This document shows, piece after piece, positions 51,740 through 60,518 of a stretch of 64,000 bases of DNA. The stretch is from Nodularia sp034931045. Its GTDB lineage: Bacteria > Cyanobacteriota > Cyanobacteriia > Cyanobacteriales > Nostocaceae. How positions within the stretch are numbered: position 1 is the first letter of the stretch; every line of letters starts with the position of its first letter. The notes under the pieces were generated by a model. It was not told the origin of the DNA. It searched no databases and saw only the letters and a program-made list of their open reading frames with translations. Both the position numbers and the translations under genes were made by a program. The DNA is taken from positions 1 to 64,000 of the forward strand of contig NZ_JAYGHH010000003.1 in the NCBI RefSeq assembly GCF_034931045.1. The letters are read 5' to 3'.

Positions 51740-52285
51740 ATGAATGATCAGAAAAATTACATTAGCCTCAAACCACAAGATATCGCGATCGCTTATTTAT
51801 TACTGCGAATTCTCATCGGTGTCAATTACTTTAATCATGGATTTACCCGCATTTTCGATATTCCCGGATTTGCAGAAAGTATAGTTGAGCAACTAAAAGA
51901 TTCTTATTTTCCCGAATTTATGGTCAGAATTAACTCCTACCTCGTTCCTCCTGTAGAGTTAATTGTGGGAGTATTAATTACCATTGGATTAGCAACTCGC
52001 AGCGCCCTGATAGCCACATTTATCCTGATGATTATCTTGAAATTGGGCGTTACCTCAATCCAAAACTGGGGTGCTGCAACATCCATGATCAGTTACGCTC
52101 TTGTGTTGTTTATTTTACTAGCTGGACTCAGCTTTAATATTTACTCCCTCGATCACTGGAGAAAAAACAAACAAACCAGTGCAGATTCTAAAATTTCTAA
52201 TCAACAGAGTACAAACAATTTCTCTCTCTTATTCCAGAGATTTAGCAAAAAACGCCGCAGACAGTCTCGTTCCTACCTACGCTAA
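51740..52285 (+). CDS. DoxX-family membrane protein
   Basis: 181 residues from the ATG at 51740 (an upstream in-frame start has no RBS). Four membrane helices: AIAYLLLRILIGVNYFNHGF, YLVPPVELIVGVLITIGLA, SALIATFILMIILKLGV and MISYALVLFILLAGLSF, the DoxX pattern, then a basic tail (KKRRRQSRSYLR). DoxX proteins pair with dehydrogenases or act in redox sulphur/quinone pathways; the NDH-2-like neighbour fits that. Confidence 0.85.
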   Translation: MNDQKNYISLKPQDIAIAYLLLRILIGVNYFNHGFTRIFDIPGFAESIVEQLKDSYFPEFMVRINSYLVPPVELIVGVLITIGLATRSALIATFILMIILKLGVTSIQNWGAATSMISYALVLFILLAGLSFNIYSLDHWRKNKQTSADSKISNQQSTNNFSLLFQRFSKKRRRQSRSYLR

Positions 52286-52397
52286 TTTTTAACTCCAAAA
52301 TTTGCTTTGTTTCAACCAATAGCAACCCAATAAAATACGCAAATATTGGCTTCTTAACAGTTACTCAGCTAACTAGTTTTCACATCTTACTCAAGTT

Positions 52398-52421
52398 CCC
52401 CTCTTCGCTTGCGGGGAGGGG
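52398..52421. repeat. CCCCTCTTCGCTTGCGGGGAGGGG-type hairpin repeat, copy 2
   Basis: Second copy of the element at 38114-38138, again followed by GCTAGGGGTGGG. Just upstream of the esterase-like gene; an apparent longer ORF start there is translated repeat. Confidence 0.65.
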
Positions 52422-52468
52422 CTAGGGGTGGGATTTCCAGCAACTCAAGACAATTGCAGCAAAAGAAT

Positions 52469-53644
52469 ATGAAGCTAATTAAAAACTTTTTATTTATACC
52501 CAAAATTATTTACATTATTATTGCTATTATAATTATTAGTTTCTTCCTGACAAATTCCCATACAAATACTTTTAACATTAGTAATATCGAATTTATTGGC
52601 GAAGCCACTTTACCTAAAAAATTAAACTTTCAAAATACAGAAATTGGGGGCTTATCTGGAATCACCTACGATGCCAAAAATGACCTTTATTATGCTATCT
52701 CTGATGACAGAGGTCAAAAAGCTCCGGCTCGATTTTACACACTAAAAATAGACTTGAGCAAAGGTATATTACAGAATGGCGATGTGGTTCCCGTTGGGGT
52801 AACTACTCTTTTAAATCAAGATAATCAACCCTTTCCTCCTGGTGAAACCGATACAGAGGGAATTGCTATAACTAACCGGGATACCGTCTTTATCTCTTCT
52901 GAAGGCGATGTTAAACAATTAATTAATCCTTTTATTCAAGAGTTCGCCCTTTCCTCTGGTAAAGTACGCACCACATTAGTTATACCAGATAAGTTTTTAC
53001 CAGATAAAAATGGTAAACAAGGTATCCGCGATAACTTAGCCTTTGAAAGCCTCAGCATTACACCTGACAATCAGTATTTATTTACAGCCATAGAAAATGC
53101 TCTAATTCAAGATGGGTCAGCAGCTAAAGCCAATCTTGGCAGCCCTTGCCGAATTTTGCAATACAATCTACTCACAAATTTACCAGAGAAGGAATTTTTG
53201 TACCCAACTGAACCAGTCGCAGAAATGCTGAATATAACTGGTAGATTTGCTAGTGGTTTACCTGATTTACTAGCTTTAGATAATCAAGGACAATTCCTCA
53301 GTCTAGAACGGTCTTTTACTGGCTTAGGATTTGCTGTTTCCTTATTTCAGTTTTCCTTAAAAGGTGCTGATGAGATTCAAAATATCGACAAACTTTTAGC
53401 AGTTGATTTTCAGAAAATCAAACCAGTTCAGAAAAAATTACTATTAGATTTGAGAACACTAAATGTATTATTAGACAATATCGAAGGTTTAACTCTTGGT
53501 TCTTGGCTACCTGATGGACAGCGCTCATTAATCCTAATTAGTGATAACAATTTTAATTCAATACAACGTAACCAAATCCTAGCTTTTAAAATCAAAATAG
53601 AATCGCCAATTATGAGATTATTCCGCCAATTTATTGCAAAATAA
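52469..53644 (+). CDS. phytase-like esterase domain protein, membrane anchored
   Basis: 391 residues from the ATG at 52469. N-terminal membrane helix (IIYIIIAIIIISFFLTN). The rest is the esterase-like activity of phytase family: GGLSGITYDAKNDLYYAISD, GETDTEGIAITNRDTVFISS, RDNLAFESLSITPDNQYLFT, LDNIEGLTLGSWLPDGQRSL, a beta-propeller-type repeat pattern. Probably periplasmic. True substrate unknown. Confidence 0.87.
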   Translation: MKLIKNFLFIPKIIYIIIAIIIISFFLTNSHTNTFNISNIEFIGEATLPKKLNFQNTEIGGLSGITYDAKNDLYYAISDDRGQKAPARFYTLKIDLSKGILQNGDVVPVGVTTLLNQDNQPFPPGETDTEGIAITNRDTVFISSEGDVKQLINPFIQEFALSSGKVRTTLVIPDKFLPDKNGKQGIRDNLAFESLSITPDNQYLFTAIENALIQDGSAAKANLGSPCRILQYNLLTNLPEKEFLYPTEPVAEMLNITGRFASGLPDLLALDNQGQFLSLERSFTGLGFAVSLFQFSLKGADEIQNIDKLLAVDFQKIKPVQKKLLLDLRTLNVLLDNIEGLTLGSWLPDGQRSLILISDNNFNSIQRNQILAFKIKIESPIMRLFRQFIAK

Positions 53645-54093
53645 ACAGTTTATGATGTCGAAATTTATATTTTAGTTTTTCTTGGGTGATTATTACTATG
53701 AGTACGTGAATTTACTGTTATTTATAGATAATTTATTTATGTTAATTGATAACCTTAGTGAATTTTCTCATAGGTTTTTTAAGGTGAATATGTTACATAG
53801 GTTTTAAGAACTATCACAAGCTGAATATCTTTCTGTGTCAATTGTATTCAGTTTTCTTTACTTTTAACTCGACGTGTGCTTTGGTTCTTTGCCTTACCTG
53901 GTAAAAATCTTAACGCAGTATTCAAGTATACATTCTGTTCAGAGATATACTAGCATTTTGTCTGTCAACCTCTCCCTGTTACGTCCGCGTTATTGCTTTT
54001 TTGTGAATAAGCTCTAATATCATTGGGCATCTTCACACAGAGTTGGTATAATTTTCAGTTGATCAATTATTTTATAGCGTAAAATTTCCAAAT
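53645..54093. other. intergenic region
   Basis: 449 bp, AT-rich, no gene or RNA recognised; holds the promoter of the kinase pair. Confidence 0.5.
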
Positions 54094-55692
54094 ATGGTCA
54101 AGCCAGAAACCGAAAAAGACGTTTATATTGGAAAATTTTTAAATAATCGCTATTTAATAAAAGATTTGATTGGTAAAGGAGGAATGGGTAGAGTTTATTT
54201 GGCAGAAGATTTAGCCAAAGGCCGCATACAAGTTGCTATAAAAATTCTCGTCATGAGTCTGGAAACTCAAAAAATGTCCCAGCGCTTTGCTAGAGAAATT
54301 TTTATTGGCGCTCAACTTGGCCGTAAAAGTAAAAATATTGTCCGGATTTTAAGTTATGGAATGACAGATGATAAAATTCCCTTTTACGTTATGGAATATC
54401 TTCAAGGCAAAAATTTGAAGAAAATCATCCAAGTTCAGCCACTAACAACAAAAAGGTTTTTATATATTTGTTATCAAATTTGTTTAGGTTTACGGTATGC
54501 TCACCAAGGTATCAGCCTCAAAGGTGAAATTTACCCGATAGTACATCGAGATATTAAACCAGAAAATATATTTATTACTGAAAATACCGAAAAATGCGAA
54601 ATTGTCCGGATTCTTGATTTTGGTATTGCCAAGTTTTTAACTGAACGCAATGGCATCACATTAACTGATTCTTTTATTGGTAGTTTACCTTACTGTTCTC
54701 CTGAACACATGGAAGGACGTAAATTACTTGATGTGCGCTCTGATATTTATAGTTTGGGAGTTTTGATGTTTGAAATGCTTACAGGTAAACATCCATTTCA
54801 AACCGAAACTAATTCCTTTGGCAGTTGGTATCAAGCTCACCACTTTCAAAAACCACTAGAGTTTGAAAAAGTAAATTCACAGGTAAAAATACCACTAAGA
54901 TTACAAGAATTAGTATTAAATTGTTTAGCCAAAGAAGTTAGCGATCGCCCTGCAAATATTAGTAAAGTATTAGAAACATTAAAACAGGTTAAGTTAGAAA
55001 TTTTTAATCATCAAACTGGCAATAATCACGAAGTTAAGTCAACTACATCCTCTTTACAATTAGTACCTGTAGTTTCCAGTCCCGAAAAAGAATGTTTACA
55101 GAAATCTTGGCCGAAACATAAACCAATTGCTGCCATTGGTTTTCCTCATTTATTACATAGCAGTCAAGGTGTGTTACCAACCTTTTGGGCAATGTTACCC
55201 CAACAAGAAATTACTCAATTGCTCAATAAAATTCATAGCACAGAATTTGTAGTCAAAATGAATATATACCCCATGATATTGTGGGTAACAGTGTTATGCG
55301 ATTCCCAATCTTCTCTGATACGTTGTCTACCGTTTTTCTTAGATATGAAGAATGATAGTGGGCAAAAGATAGCCAAAAGTTTAGCAAATACAGGCTACTA
55401 TTATTTGCTGTTTTTTGCACTAGAACAACCAAGTCGTTGCACCCATGTCATGAAGTTAACTTTAACTCCTAGCCAGCGTCAGCAACTTACCGATTGGCTG
55501 GCGATTAAGCTAAAAACACATGAGTTGATTTCTTCTAATCAAGCCAAAACTCTTTTAAAAACAGAATACGAAGCATTAAAAGTGGAAATACTGAAAAAAA
55601 TGTCAGTCAAGACTGCTATTGACAAAAAGGATAGTAAAAATTGGTTAATAAATTTGCTGCTTAAACTAATGCAAAGTTTCTGGCGAAGTTGA
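54094..55692 (+). CDS. Ser/Thr protein kinase with unrecognised C-terminal domain (first of pair)
   Basis: 532 residues. Hanks-type kinase domain ~18-295: IGKGGMGRVYLAED loop, K50 in VAIKIL, catalytic HRDIKPEN (D153), metal-binding ILDFGIAK (D175), GSLPYCSPEHM activation segment. No membrane helix. From ~335 on there is a domain shared with the next gene: SWPKHKPIAAIGFPHLL, YPMILWVTVL, CLPFFLDMKN, FFALEQPSRC. A C-terminal helix ends the protein. All catalytic residues present, so it should be active; targets unknown. Confidence 0.92.
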   Translation: MVKPETEKDVYIGKFLNNRYLIKDLIGKGGMGRVYLAEDLAKGRIQVAIKILVMSLETQKMSQRFAREIFIGAQLGRKSKNIVRILSYGMTDDKIPFYVMEYLQGKNLKKIIQVQPLTTKRFLYICYQICLGLRYAHQGISLKGEIYPIVHRDIKPENIFITENTEKCEIVRILDFGIAKFLTERNGITLTDSFIGSLPYCSPEHMEGRKLLDVRSDIYSLGVLMFEMLTGKHPFQTETNSFGSWYQAHHFQKPLEFEKVNSQVKIPLRLQELVLNCLAKEVSDRPANISKVLETLKQVKLEIFNHQTGNNHEVKSTTSSLQLVPVVSSPEKECLQKSWPKHKPIAAIGFPHLLHSSQGVLPTFWAMLPQQEITQLLNKIHSTEFVVKMNIYPMILWVTVLCDSQSSLIRCLPFFLDMKNDSGQKIAKSLANTGYYYLLFFALEQPSRCTHVMKLTLTPSQRQQLTDWLAIKLKTHELISSNQAKTLLKTEYEALKVEILKKMSVKTAIDKKDSKNWLINLLLKLMQSFWRS

Positions 55693-55755
55693 CACAATTT
55701 ATAAGTAATTAGATCAAGATAATTGCAAAATATGATAATCAAAGAGGTATGAAAA

Positions 55756-57273
55756 GTGAATAAAAGTAAATTTGCTTCTCCAGATAATACAGGTTTGCTG
55801 GCTAACCGTTATCAACTCATTGAGTTGATTGGTAAAGGTGGAATGGGTGAAGTTTTTTTAGCTAAAGATATTGTGCTAGGTGGAACACCTGTGGCGGTTA
55901 AATTCCTTTCTCAAACTGTTTCTACTCCCAAAATGAAACAAAATTTTATTCATGAAGTCCTGATGAGTGCAGCATTAAGTCAAAAAAGCTTACATATTGT
56001 GCGGGCGCATGATTATGGTGTCAGTGAAGCTGGGAAACCTTTTTATGTTATGGAATATCTCAATGGCAAAAGTTTAAAGGATTTAATCCCTGTACCTTTG
56101 CCAGATTTTTTAAATCTTGCACGTCAAATTTGTTTGGGTTTACAATGCGCTCATCAAGGTATTAATGTTGAAGGCAAAATTTACCCTTTAGTTCATAGAG
56201 ATATTAAGCCTGCTAATATATTAGTTATTTCTGATCCCATATTAAAACAGTTAGTAAAAATTTTGGATTTTGGGATAGCAAAATTTTTAAAATCTGCCTC
56301 CAACGTTAGTACGAATATAGCGTTTCATGGGACTTTGCCCTACTCTTCTCCAGAACAATTAGAAGGGGGAGAATTGGATGATCGCTCAGATATTTATAGT
56401 TTGGGTGTGATGATGTTTGAAATGCTGACAGGTGCAAAACCTTGGCAGCCAGAAACAGATTTATTTGGTGCTTGGTATAAAGCACATCACTTTGAAGCAC
56501 CGAAAACGATCGCTGATGTCAATCCCCAACTCCAACTACCGCCGCAATTGAACGATTTAATCATGGCTTGTCTGGCGAAAACACCAAGCGATCGCCCCCA
56601 AAATATAGCGGCAATATTGCAAGTCTTAAATAGTGTTGACAAATCTATTACTCTTAATTATCCGGCAACTCCAACACCTCAATCAACCCCAAAAACACCT
56701 GTATTATCTGGCTTATCGCCAGCCATTGAGAAAAAATGTCGAGAAATGACATGGCCAAAAAATAAACCTATTCAGGAAATTGTATTTCCACAACTTCTCG
56801 AAACTACACCCAAAAGTATCACCACAATCTGCATGATGTTAGAGCAAAAAGAGATCCATAAACGTGCAGTTTGCCAGGTTCACAACCAGTTTATCTGGAT
56901 TATCTCTCCTCATCCCATGCTGCTGTGGGTGACAGTACTTTATACTCCAGAACTCGGTTTTAAGTGGTTGCCTTGCTACCTAAATATGCAAAATACCCAA
57001 AATCATCAACTGGTGTCTGCACTAGCCGATCATGAACGTTATCCTGTGGTTTGCTTTACCTTAGAAGCACCCCATAAATGCGCCAACGTTCTCAGCAGTT
57101 ACATCGATTTTAATCGGCGACAAATGTTAAAAGTTTGGGTAGAACAAAGTAAAAATCTACCGCCCTCATCTAAAGCTCATCTGAGCAAAAATCTCTTAAA
57201 AGAACAGTATAAACAGATGCAATCCCAAATGCTACAACAAATTGCCGGCACTCCCCAGGCTCAGACGTGCTAA
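55756..57273 (+). CDS. Ser/Thr protein kinase with unrecognised C-terminal domain (second of pair)
   Basis: 505 residues from a GTG at 55756. Kinase domain ~18-290: IGKGGMGEVFLAKD, K49 in VAVKFL, HRDIKPAN (D149), ILDFGIAKF (D171), GTLPYSSPEQL. After a Thr/Pro linker the C-terminal domain reads TWPKNKPIQEIVFPQLL, HPMLLWVTVL, WLPCYLNMQN, CFTLEAPHKC, the same pattern as the upstream paralogue. 63 bp separate the two, so tandem duplication and co-transcription are likely. Confidence 0.92.
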   Translation: MNKSKFASPDNTGLLANRYQLIELIGKGGMGEVFLAKDIVLGGTPVAVKFLSQTVSTPKMKQNFIHEVLMSAALSQKSLHIVRAHDYGVSEAGKPFYVMEYLNGKSLKDLIPVPLPDFLNLARQICLGLQCAHQGINVEGKIYPLVHRDIKPANILVISDPILKQLVKILDFGIAKFLKSASNVSTNIAFHGTLPYSSPEQLEGGELDDRSDIYSLGVMMFEMLTGAKPWQPETDLFGAWYKAHHFEAPKTIADVNPQLQLPPQLNDLIMACLAKTPSDRPQNIAAILQVLNSVDKSITLNYPATPTPQSTPKTPVLSGLSPAIEKKCREMTWPKNKPIQEIVFPQLLETTPKSITTICMMLEQKEIHKRAVCQVHNQFIWIISPHPMLLWVTVLYTPELGFKWLPCYLNMQNTQNHQLVSALADHERYPVVCFTLEAPHKCANVLSSYIDFNRRQMLKVWVEQSKNLPPSSKAHLSKNLLKEQYKQMQSQMLQQIAGTPQAQTC

Positions 57274-57399
57274 GATGTATTGCAATTTAGAAACATTCAA
57301 GTCGCCCCAAAAGTGCAGAAATCAAAAAAATTATTTTTTTCTGCAAAAAGACTTGACAAAGCAAAAGAAAAAAGCAACAATAGTAAAGTTGGAAATTAA

Positions 57400-57473
57400 G
57401 GGACTGTAGTTCAATTGGTTAGAGCACCGCCCTGTCACGGCGGAAGTTGCGGGTTCGAGCCCCGTCAGTCCCG
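57400..57473 (+). tRNA. tRNA-Asp (anticodon GUC)
   Basis: 74-nt cloverleaf. Acceptor GGGACTG/CAGTCCC, D-arm with TAGTTCAATTGGTTAGA, anticodon arm CCGCC-CTGTCAC-GGCGG with GTC at the anticodon, and T-arm GCGGGTTCGAGCCCCGT. Discriminator G; CCA not encoded. Confidence 0.97.
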
Positions 57474-57501
57474 TTCTAATCGCGAGTAATAATTTTTTAT
57501 T

Positions 57502-57532
57502 CCCCAGTCAGATGATAATTGTCCGACTGGGG
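57502..57532 (+). terminator. hairpin after tRNA-Asp
   Basis: CCCCAGTC (57502-57509) and GACTGGGG (57525-57532) form an 8-bp GC-rich stem 28 bp past the tRNA, extended by GA/TC after a mismatch. Followed by CTATATATAT rather than a pure T-run; still the likeliest tRNA terminator. Confidence 0.6.
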
Positions 57533-57826
57533 CTATATATATAGCAACCGCCAAGGAGGTTAGGACATTGTTGATTGCTGAAAGCCTTGATGTAGGGGTG
57601 GGTTTATTAAAATTATTATTAGTAATTGAGCATATCTGTCATAGCTTGCGTGGCGTAGCCATACCCACCTCTACTTGGTTTTTACTCAGCACTCAGCACG
57701 GGCTAAACGCCCCGCTACCGCTAACAGCACTTTGCACTTTGCTACATAAGTCCTATTCCTTTAACTCAGGATTCAGGGCTTGGGATAAGCTAAATTTATC
57801 ATGGTTTGTGAAAGAGAGAATTAATT
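57533..57826. other. repeat-rich leader of gltX
   Basis: 294 bp. Holds a family B repeat (57539-57590) and a GCTTGCGTGGCGTAGCCA repeat (57650-57668). A short ORF here (57568-57837) is translated repeat. No gene. Confidence 0.5.
57539..57590 (+). repeat. dispersed repeat family B, copy 2
   Basis: ATAGCAACCGCCAAGGAGGT then TAGGACATTG and GATTGCTGAAAGCCTTGA; relatives at 28634-28700 and 34378-34408. Confidence 0.6.
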
Positions 57827-59272
57827 GTGACTGTTAGAGTCCGTATTGCACCAAGTCCAACTGGTAATTTACATATTGGTACAGCCAGAACTGCTGTATT
57901 TAATTGGCTATTTGCCCGCCATCATGGTGGTCAGTTTATTTTACGCGTTGAAGACACAGACCTTGAGCGATCGCGTCCCGAATATACCGAAAATATTCTG
58001 GCTGGTTTTCGCTGGTTGGGACTGAACTGGGATGAAGGCCCCTTTTTCCAATCCCAACGCCTGGATATGTATAAAGAGGCAGTAGAAAAACTGTTAGAAC
58101 AAGGTTTAGCTTATCGTTGCTACACTACTTCACAAGAACTAGAAGCCCTGCGAGAATCCCAAAAAGCTAGAAACGAAGCTCCCCGCTACGATAACCGCCA
58201 CCGCCACCTCACACCAGAACAAGAAGCAGCATTCCAAGCCGAAGGGCGTAGCTGTGTGATTCGGTTCAAAATTGCCGATGGTCGAGAAATTGTCTGGAAT
58301 GACCTAGTAAGGGGAAAAATGAGTTGGCGAGGTAGTGACCTTGGTGGTGATATGGTCATCGCCCGCGCCTCAGAAACAGGTATTGGTCAACCACTATACA
58401 ACTTTGTCGTTGTCATTGATGACATAGATATGCAAATTACCCATGTCATTAGGGGAGAAGACCACATAGCCAACACCGCCAAGCAAATTCTGTTATATGA
58501 AGCTTTAGGCGCAAAAATTCCAGAGTTTGCCCACACGCCTTTGATTTTAAATATGGAAGGGCGTAAGCTTTCTAAACGAGATGGAGTTACTTCTATTTCG
58601 GATTTTCAGAAATTGGGATTTACTGCGGAAGCTTTAGTAAATTACATGACCTTGCTGGGTTGGTCGCCTCCAGACTCCACTGAAGAAATCTTCACATTAG
58701 AAACCGCAGCCAAAAACTTTAGCTTTGAGCGTGTGAACAAAGCCGGGGCTAAATTTGACTGGGCAAAATTGGATTGGTTAAATAGTCAATATCTACATAA
58801 TATGCCCGTAGATAAACTGACAGATTTAATTATTCCCTTTTGGCAAGAGGCTGGATTTACCTTTGAGGGAGGACGAGAACGCCCCTGGTTAGAGCAGTTA
58901 GTTACTTTAATCAGCCAGAGTTTAACTCGTCTGGTAGATGCTGTAGATATGAGTCAACCTTTGTTCACCGCAACAGTGGAGTTTAGCGAAGAAGGTAGCC
59001 AACAACTGCAAAAAGAAGGTTCAGCCGTTGCGCTTCAGGCAATTATCACAGCTTTGTCAAATCAACCCGAACTTTCCGAAGCAGTTGCCCAAGATATCAT
59101 TAAACAGGTAGTCAAAGAGCAAAAACTCAAGAAAGGCTTAGTCATGCGATCGCTCCGAGCTGCCTTAACGGGAGATGTTCATGGCCCTGATTTAATTCAA
59201 TCCTGGTTATTGCTGAATCAGATCAATTTAGACAAGCCACGTTTAAATAAAGCGATCGCTGCCGCAAATTAA
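57827..59272 (+). CDS. gltX: glutamyl-tRNA synthetase
   Basis: 481 residues from a GTG at 57827. Class I signature RIAPSPTGNLHIGTARTA (HIGH-type) and KLSKRDG (KMSKS-type), RVEDTDLERS and a C-terminal helical anticodon-binding domain. Charges tRNA-Glu, and in cyanobacteria normally tRNA-Gln as well before amidation; the product also feeds tetrapyrrole synthesis. Full length. Confidence 0.96.
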   Translation: MTVRVRIAPSPTGNLHIGTARTAVFNWLFARHHGGQFILRVEDTDLERSRPEYTENILAGFRWLGLNWDEGPFFQSQRLDMYKEAVEKLLEQGLAYRCYTTSQELEALRESQKARNEAPRYDNRHRHLTPEQEAAFQAEGRSCVIRFKIADGREIVWNDLVRGKMSWRGSDLGGDMVIARASETGIGQPLYNFVVVIDDIDMQITHVIRGEDHIANTAKQILLYEALGAKIPEFAHTPLILNMEGRKLSKRDGVTSISDFQKLGFTAEALVNYMTLLGWSPPDSTEEIFTLETAAKNFSFERVNKAGAKFDWAKLDWLNSQYLHNMPVDKLTDLIIPFWQEAGFTFEGGRERPWLEQLVTLISQSLTRLVDAVDMSQPLFTATVEFSEEGSQQLQKEGSAVALQAIITALSNQPELSEAVAQDIIKQVVKEQKLKKGLVMRSLRAALTGDVHGPDLIQSWLLLNQINLDKPRLNKAIAAAN

Positions 59273-59292
59273 GATATCACCGACAAAGAATG

Positions 59293-59321
59293 TAGAGACG
59301 TTGAATGATGCAACGTCTCTA
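59293..59321. repeat. TAGAGACGTTG/CAACGTCTCTA hairpin
   Basis: An 11-bp perfect stem with a short loop 20 bp past the gltX stop. A very common Nostoc-type palindrome; it may help end gltX transcripts although no T-run follows. Confidence 0.65.
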
Positions 59322-59323
59322 TA

Positions 59324-59460
59324 AGAGAACTCCACAAAAAAGTTGATCCNNNNNNNNNNNNNNNNNNNNNNNNNNNNNNNNNNNNNTTTTCTCCCCCTGC
59401 TCCCCGCTCCCTGCCCCCTGCTCTCAAAACGACGGGGTATTTTTTTATTTGGAAGTCTCT
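59324..59460 (+). mobile_element. MITE-like element, copy 2 (37-N gap inside)
   Basis: Same ends as copy 1 at 50088-50211 (AGAGAACTCCACAAAAAAGT ... GGAAGTCTCT), and the same C-rich interior. The N run falls where copy 1 has AAATTTCTGCAACTAAAATG, so the gap is probably a repeat-induced assembly break of about 24 true bases. Confidence 0.75.
59350..59386. other. assembly gap (N run)
   Basis: 37 Ns, directly visible. Confidence 1.
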
Positions 59461-59643
59461 ATAAAGGTTCTTGTCCGTTCCTCTTCAATTCCCAGCATTC
59501 AAAGTCACAAAAAACCATTGACTATTTACTCATGAATCCTTACCTATACCGCATCTATAATAGTTAGTCAATTTCTCTCATCCTGGGAACTTGCCATATA
59601 AAATCCGTGTCGTTCAAAACACTGAGCAACTTATGTAACCGCA

Positions 59644-60138
59644 ATGTCGAAAATCGTGCTAAACCAAGGGATAAGATTATCGTTGATGATAGTTACGCTC
59701 GGCATCACATCTGTAATTCATGCCGTATCTAACGCTCAAGAAGTATCACAGATATTTGGAGACATCACTATTCAACGGCAATTTTCTCCAGACCCTTTGA
59801 CAGTTCGGGGCATGAGTGGTGGCTCAATAGCAGGAAAAATAATTTCTGGGCGGTCTAAAACACCTACTGGCCCATGTACCGGATTTGTCAGTGAAACCCC
59901 AGGACATATATTAAAATTAACCAGTGCATTTGACTACCTGAAGTTAGTTGTAGAAAGTCCTCAAGACACCACCATGATTATCAAAGGCCCTGGTGGTACT
60001 TGGTGCAATGACGATTTTGAGGGCAAGAATCCCGGCATAGTTGGGGAATGGCTACCGGGAGATTACAAAGTTTGGGTGGGTTCATACGAAAAAGACCAGT
60101 ATTTTCCCTATACGCTACGAATTACGGAAGTTAACTAA
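59644..60138 (+). CDS. secreted protein of unknown function
   Basis: 164 residues. Signal peptide ~10-32 (IRLSLMIVTLGITSVIHAVS, then NAQE). The mature part is a beta-rich domain: LTVRGMSGGSIAGKII, PCTGFVSETPGHILKLTS, YLKLVVESPQDTTMIIKGPG, GTWCNDDFEGKNPGI, WLPGDYKVWVGSYEK. It resembles bacterial pre-peptidase-C-like jelly-roll domains that occur in secreted proteins. Two Cys may pair. Function unknown. Confidence 0.75.
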   Translation: MSKIVLNQGIRLSLMIVTLGITSVIHAVSNAQEVSQIFGDITIQRQFSPDPLTVRGMSGGSIAGKIISGRSKTPTGPCTGFVSETPGHILKLTSAFDYLKLVVESPQDTTMIIKGPGGTWCNDDFEGKNPGIVGEWLPGDYKVWVGSYEKDQYFPYTLRITEVN

Positions 60139-60518
60139 ATATCCAATAAATCGCATCTGCACAAGAAAGATGAGGAAGATGAAGGAGATAAAAAAACCAA
60201 ATCTCCATTCCTCACCAGAATTTAGTAAATTTTTTAGTAATGTAAAAATGCTGCAATCACGGCTTGATAGTTATTGTGGCGATTTTACCTGTTTTTTAGT
60301 TTCCCCGAAGGCTTCTCTTCTAGTGCAAAGTTGTATTAAAATTAAGTTAACTTTAATTAAGATACTTTTTGACATCGCCTGAATACCCTATTGGTTATAT
60401 GGCGATCTACGATCAAAGATCAGATTAAACAAAATGACACACCTCATCTAGTTACAGGTGATAGCATCATCAGTTTTTAGAGACGGTTAATTGTATTGGC
60501 ATCTAGAGGCAAATTAAA
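60139..60518. other. ftsH upstream region
   Basis: 380 bp. No gene recognised; holds the ftsH promoter. AAGATGAGGAAGATGAAGGAG near 60168 is purine-rich but not followed by a credible ORF. Confidence 0.5.

Larger units (their letters stand above)
59273..59643. other. intergenic region with hairpin, MITE and gap
   Basis: 371 bp. Hairpin at 59293-59321, MITE-like copy 2 at 59324-59460 including a 37-N gap, then about 180 bp with no gene. Confidence 0.6.

Noticed and set aside
57568..57837. Short ORF upstream of gltX
   Set aside because: Composed of dispersed-repeat sequence and overlaps the gltX start; no RBS or family resemblance.
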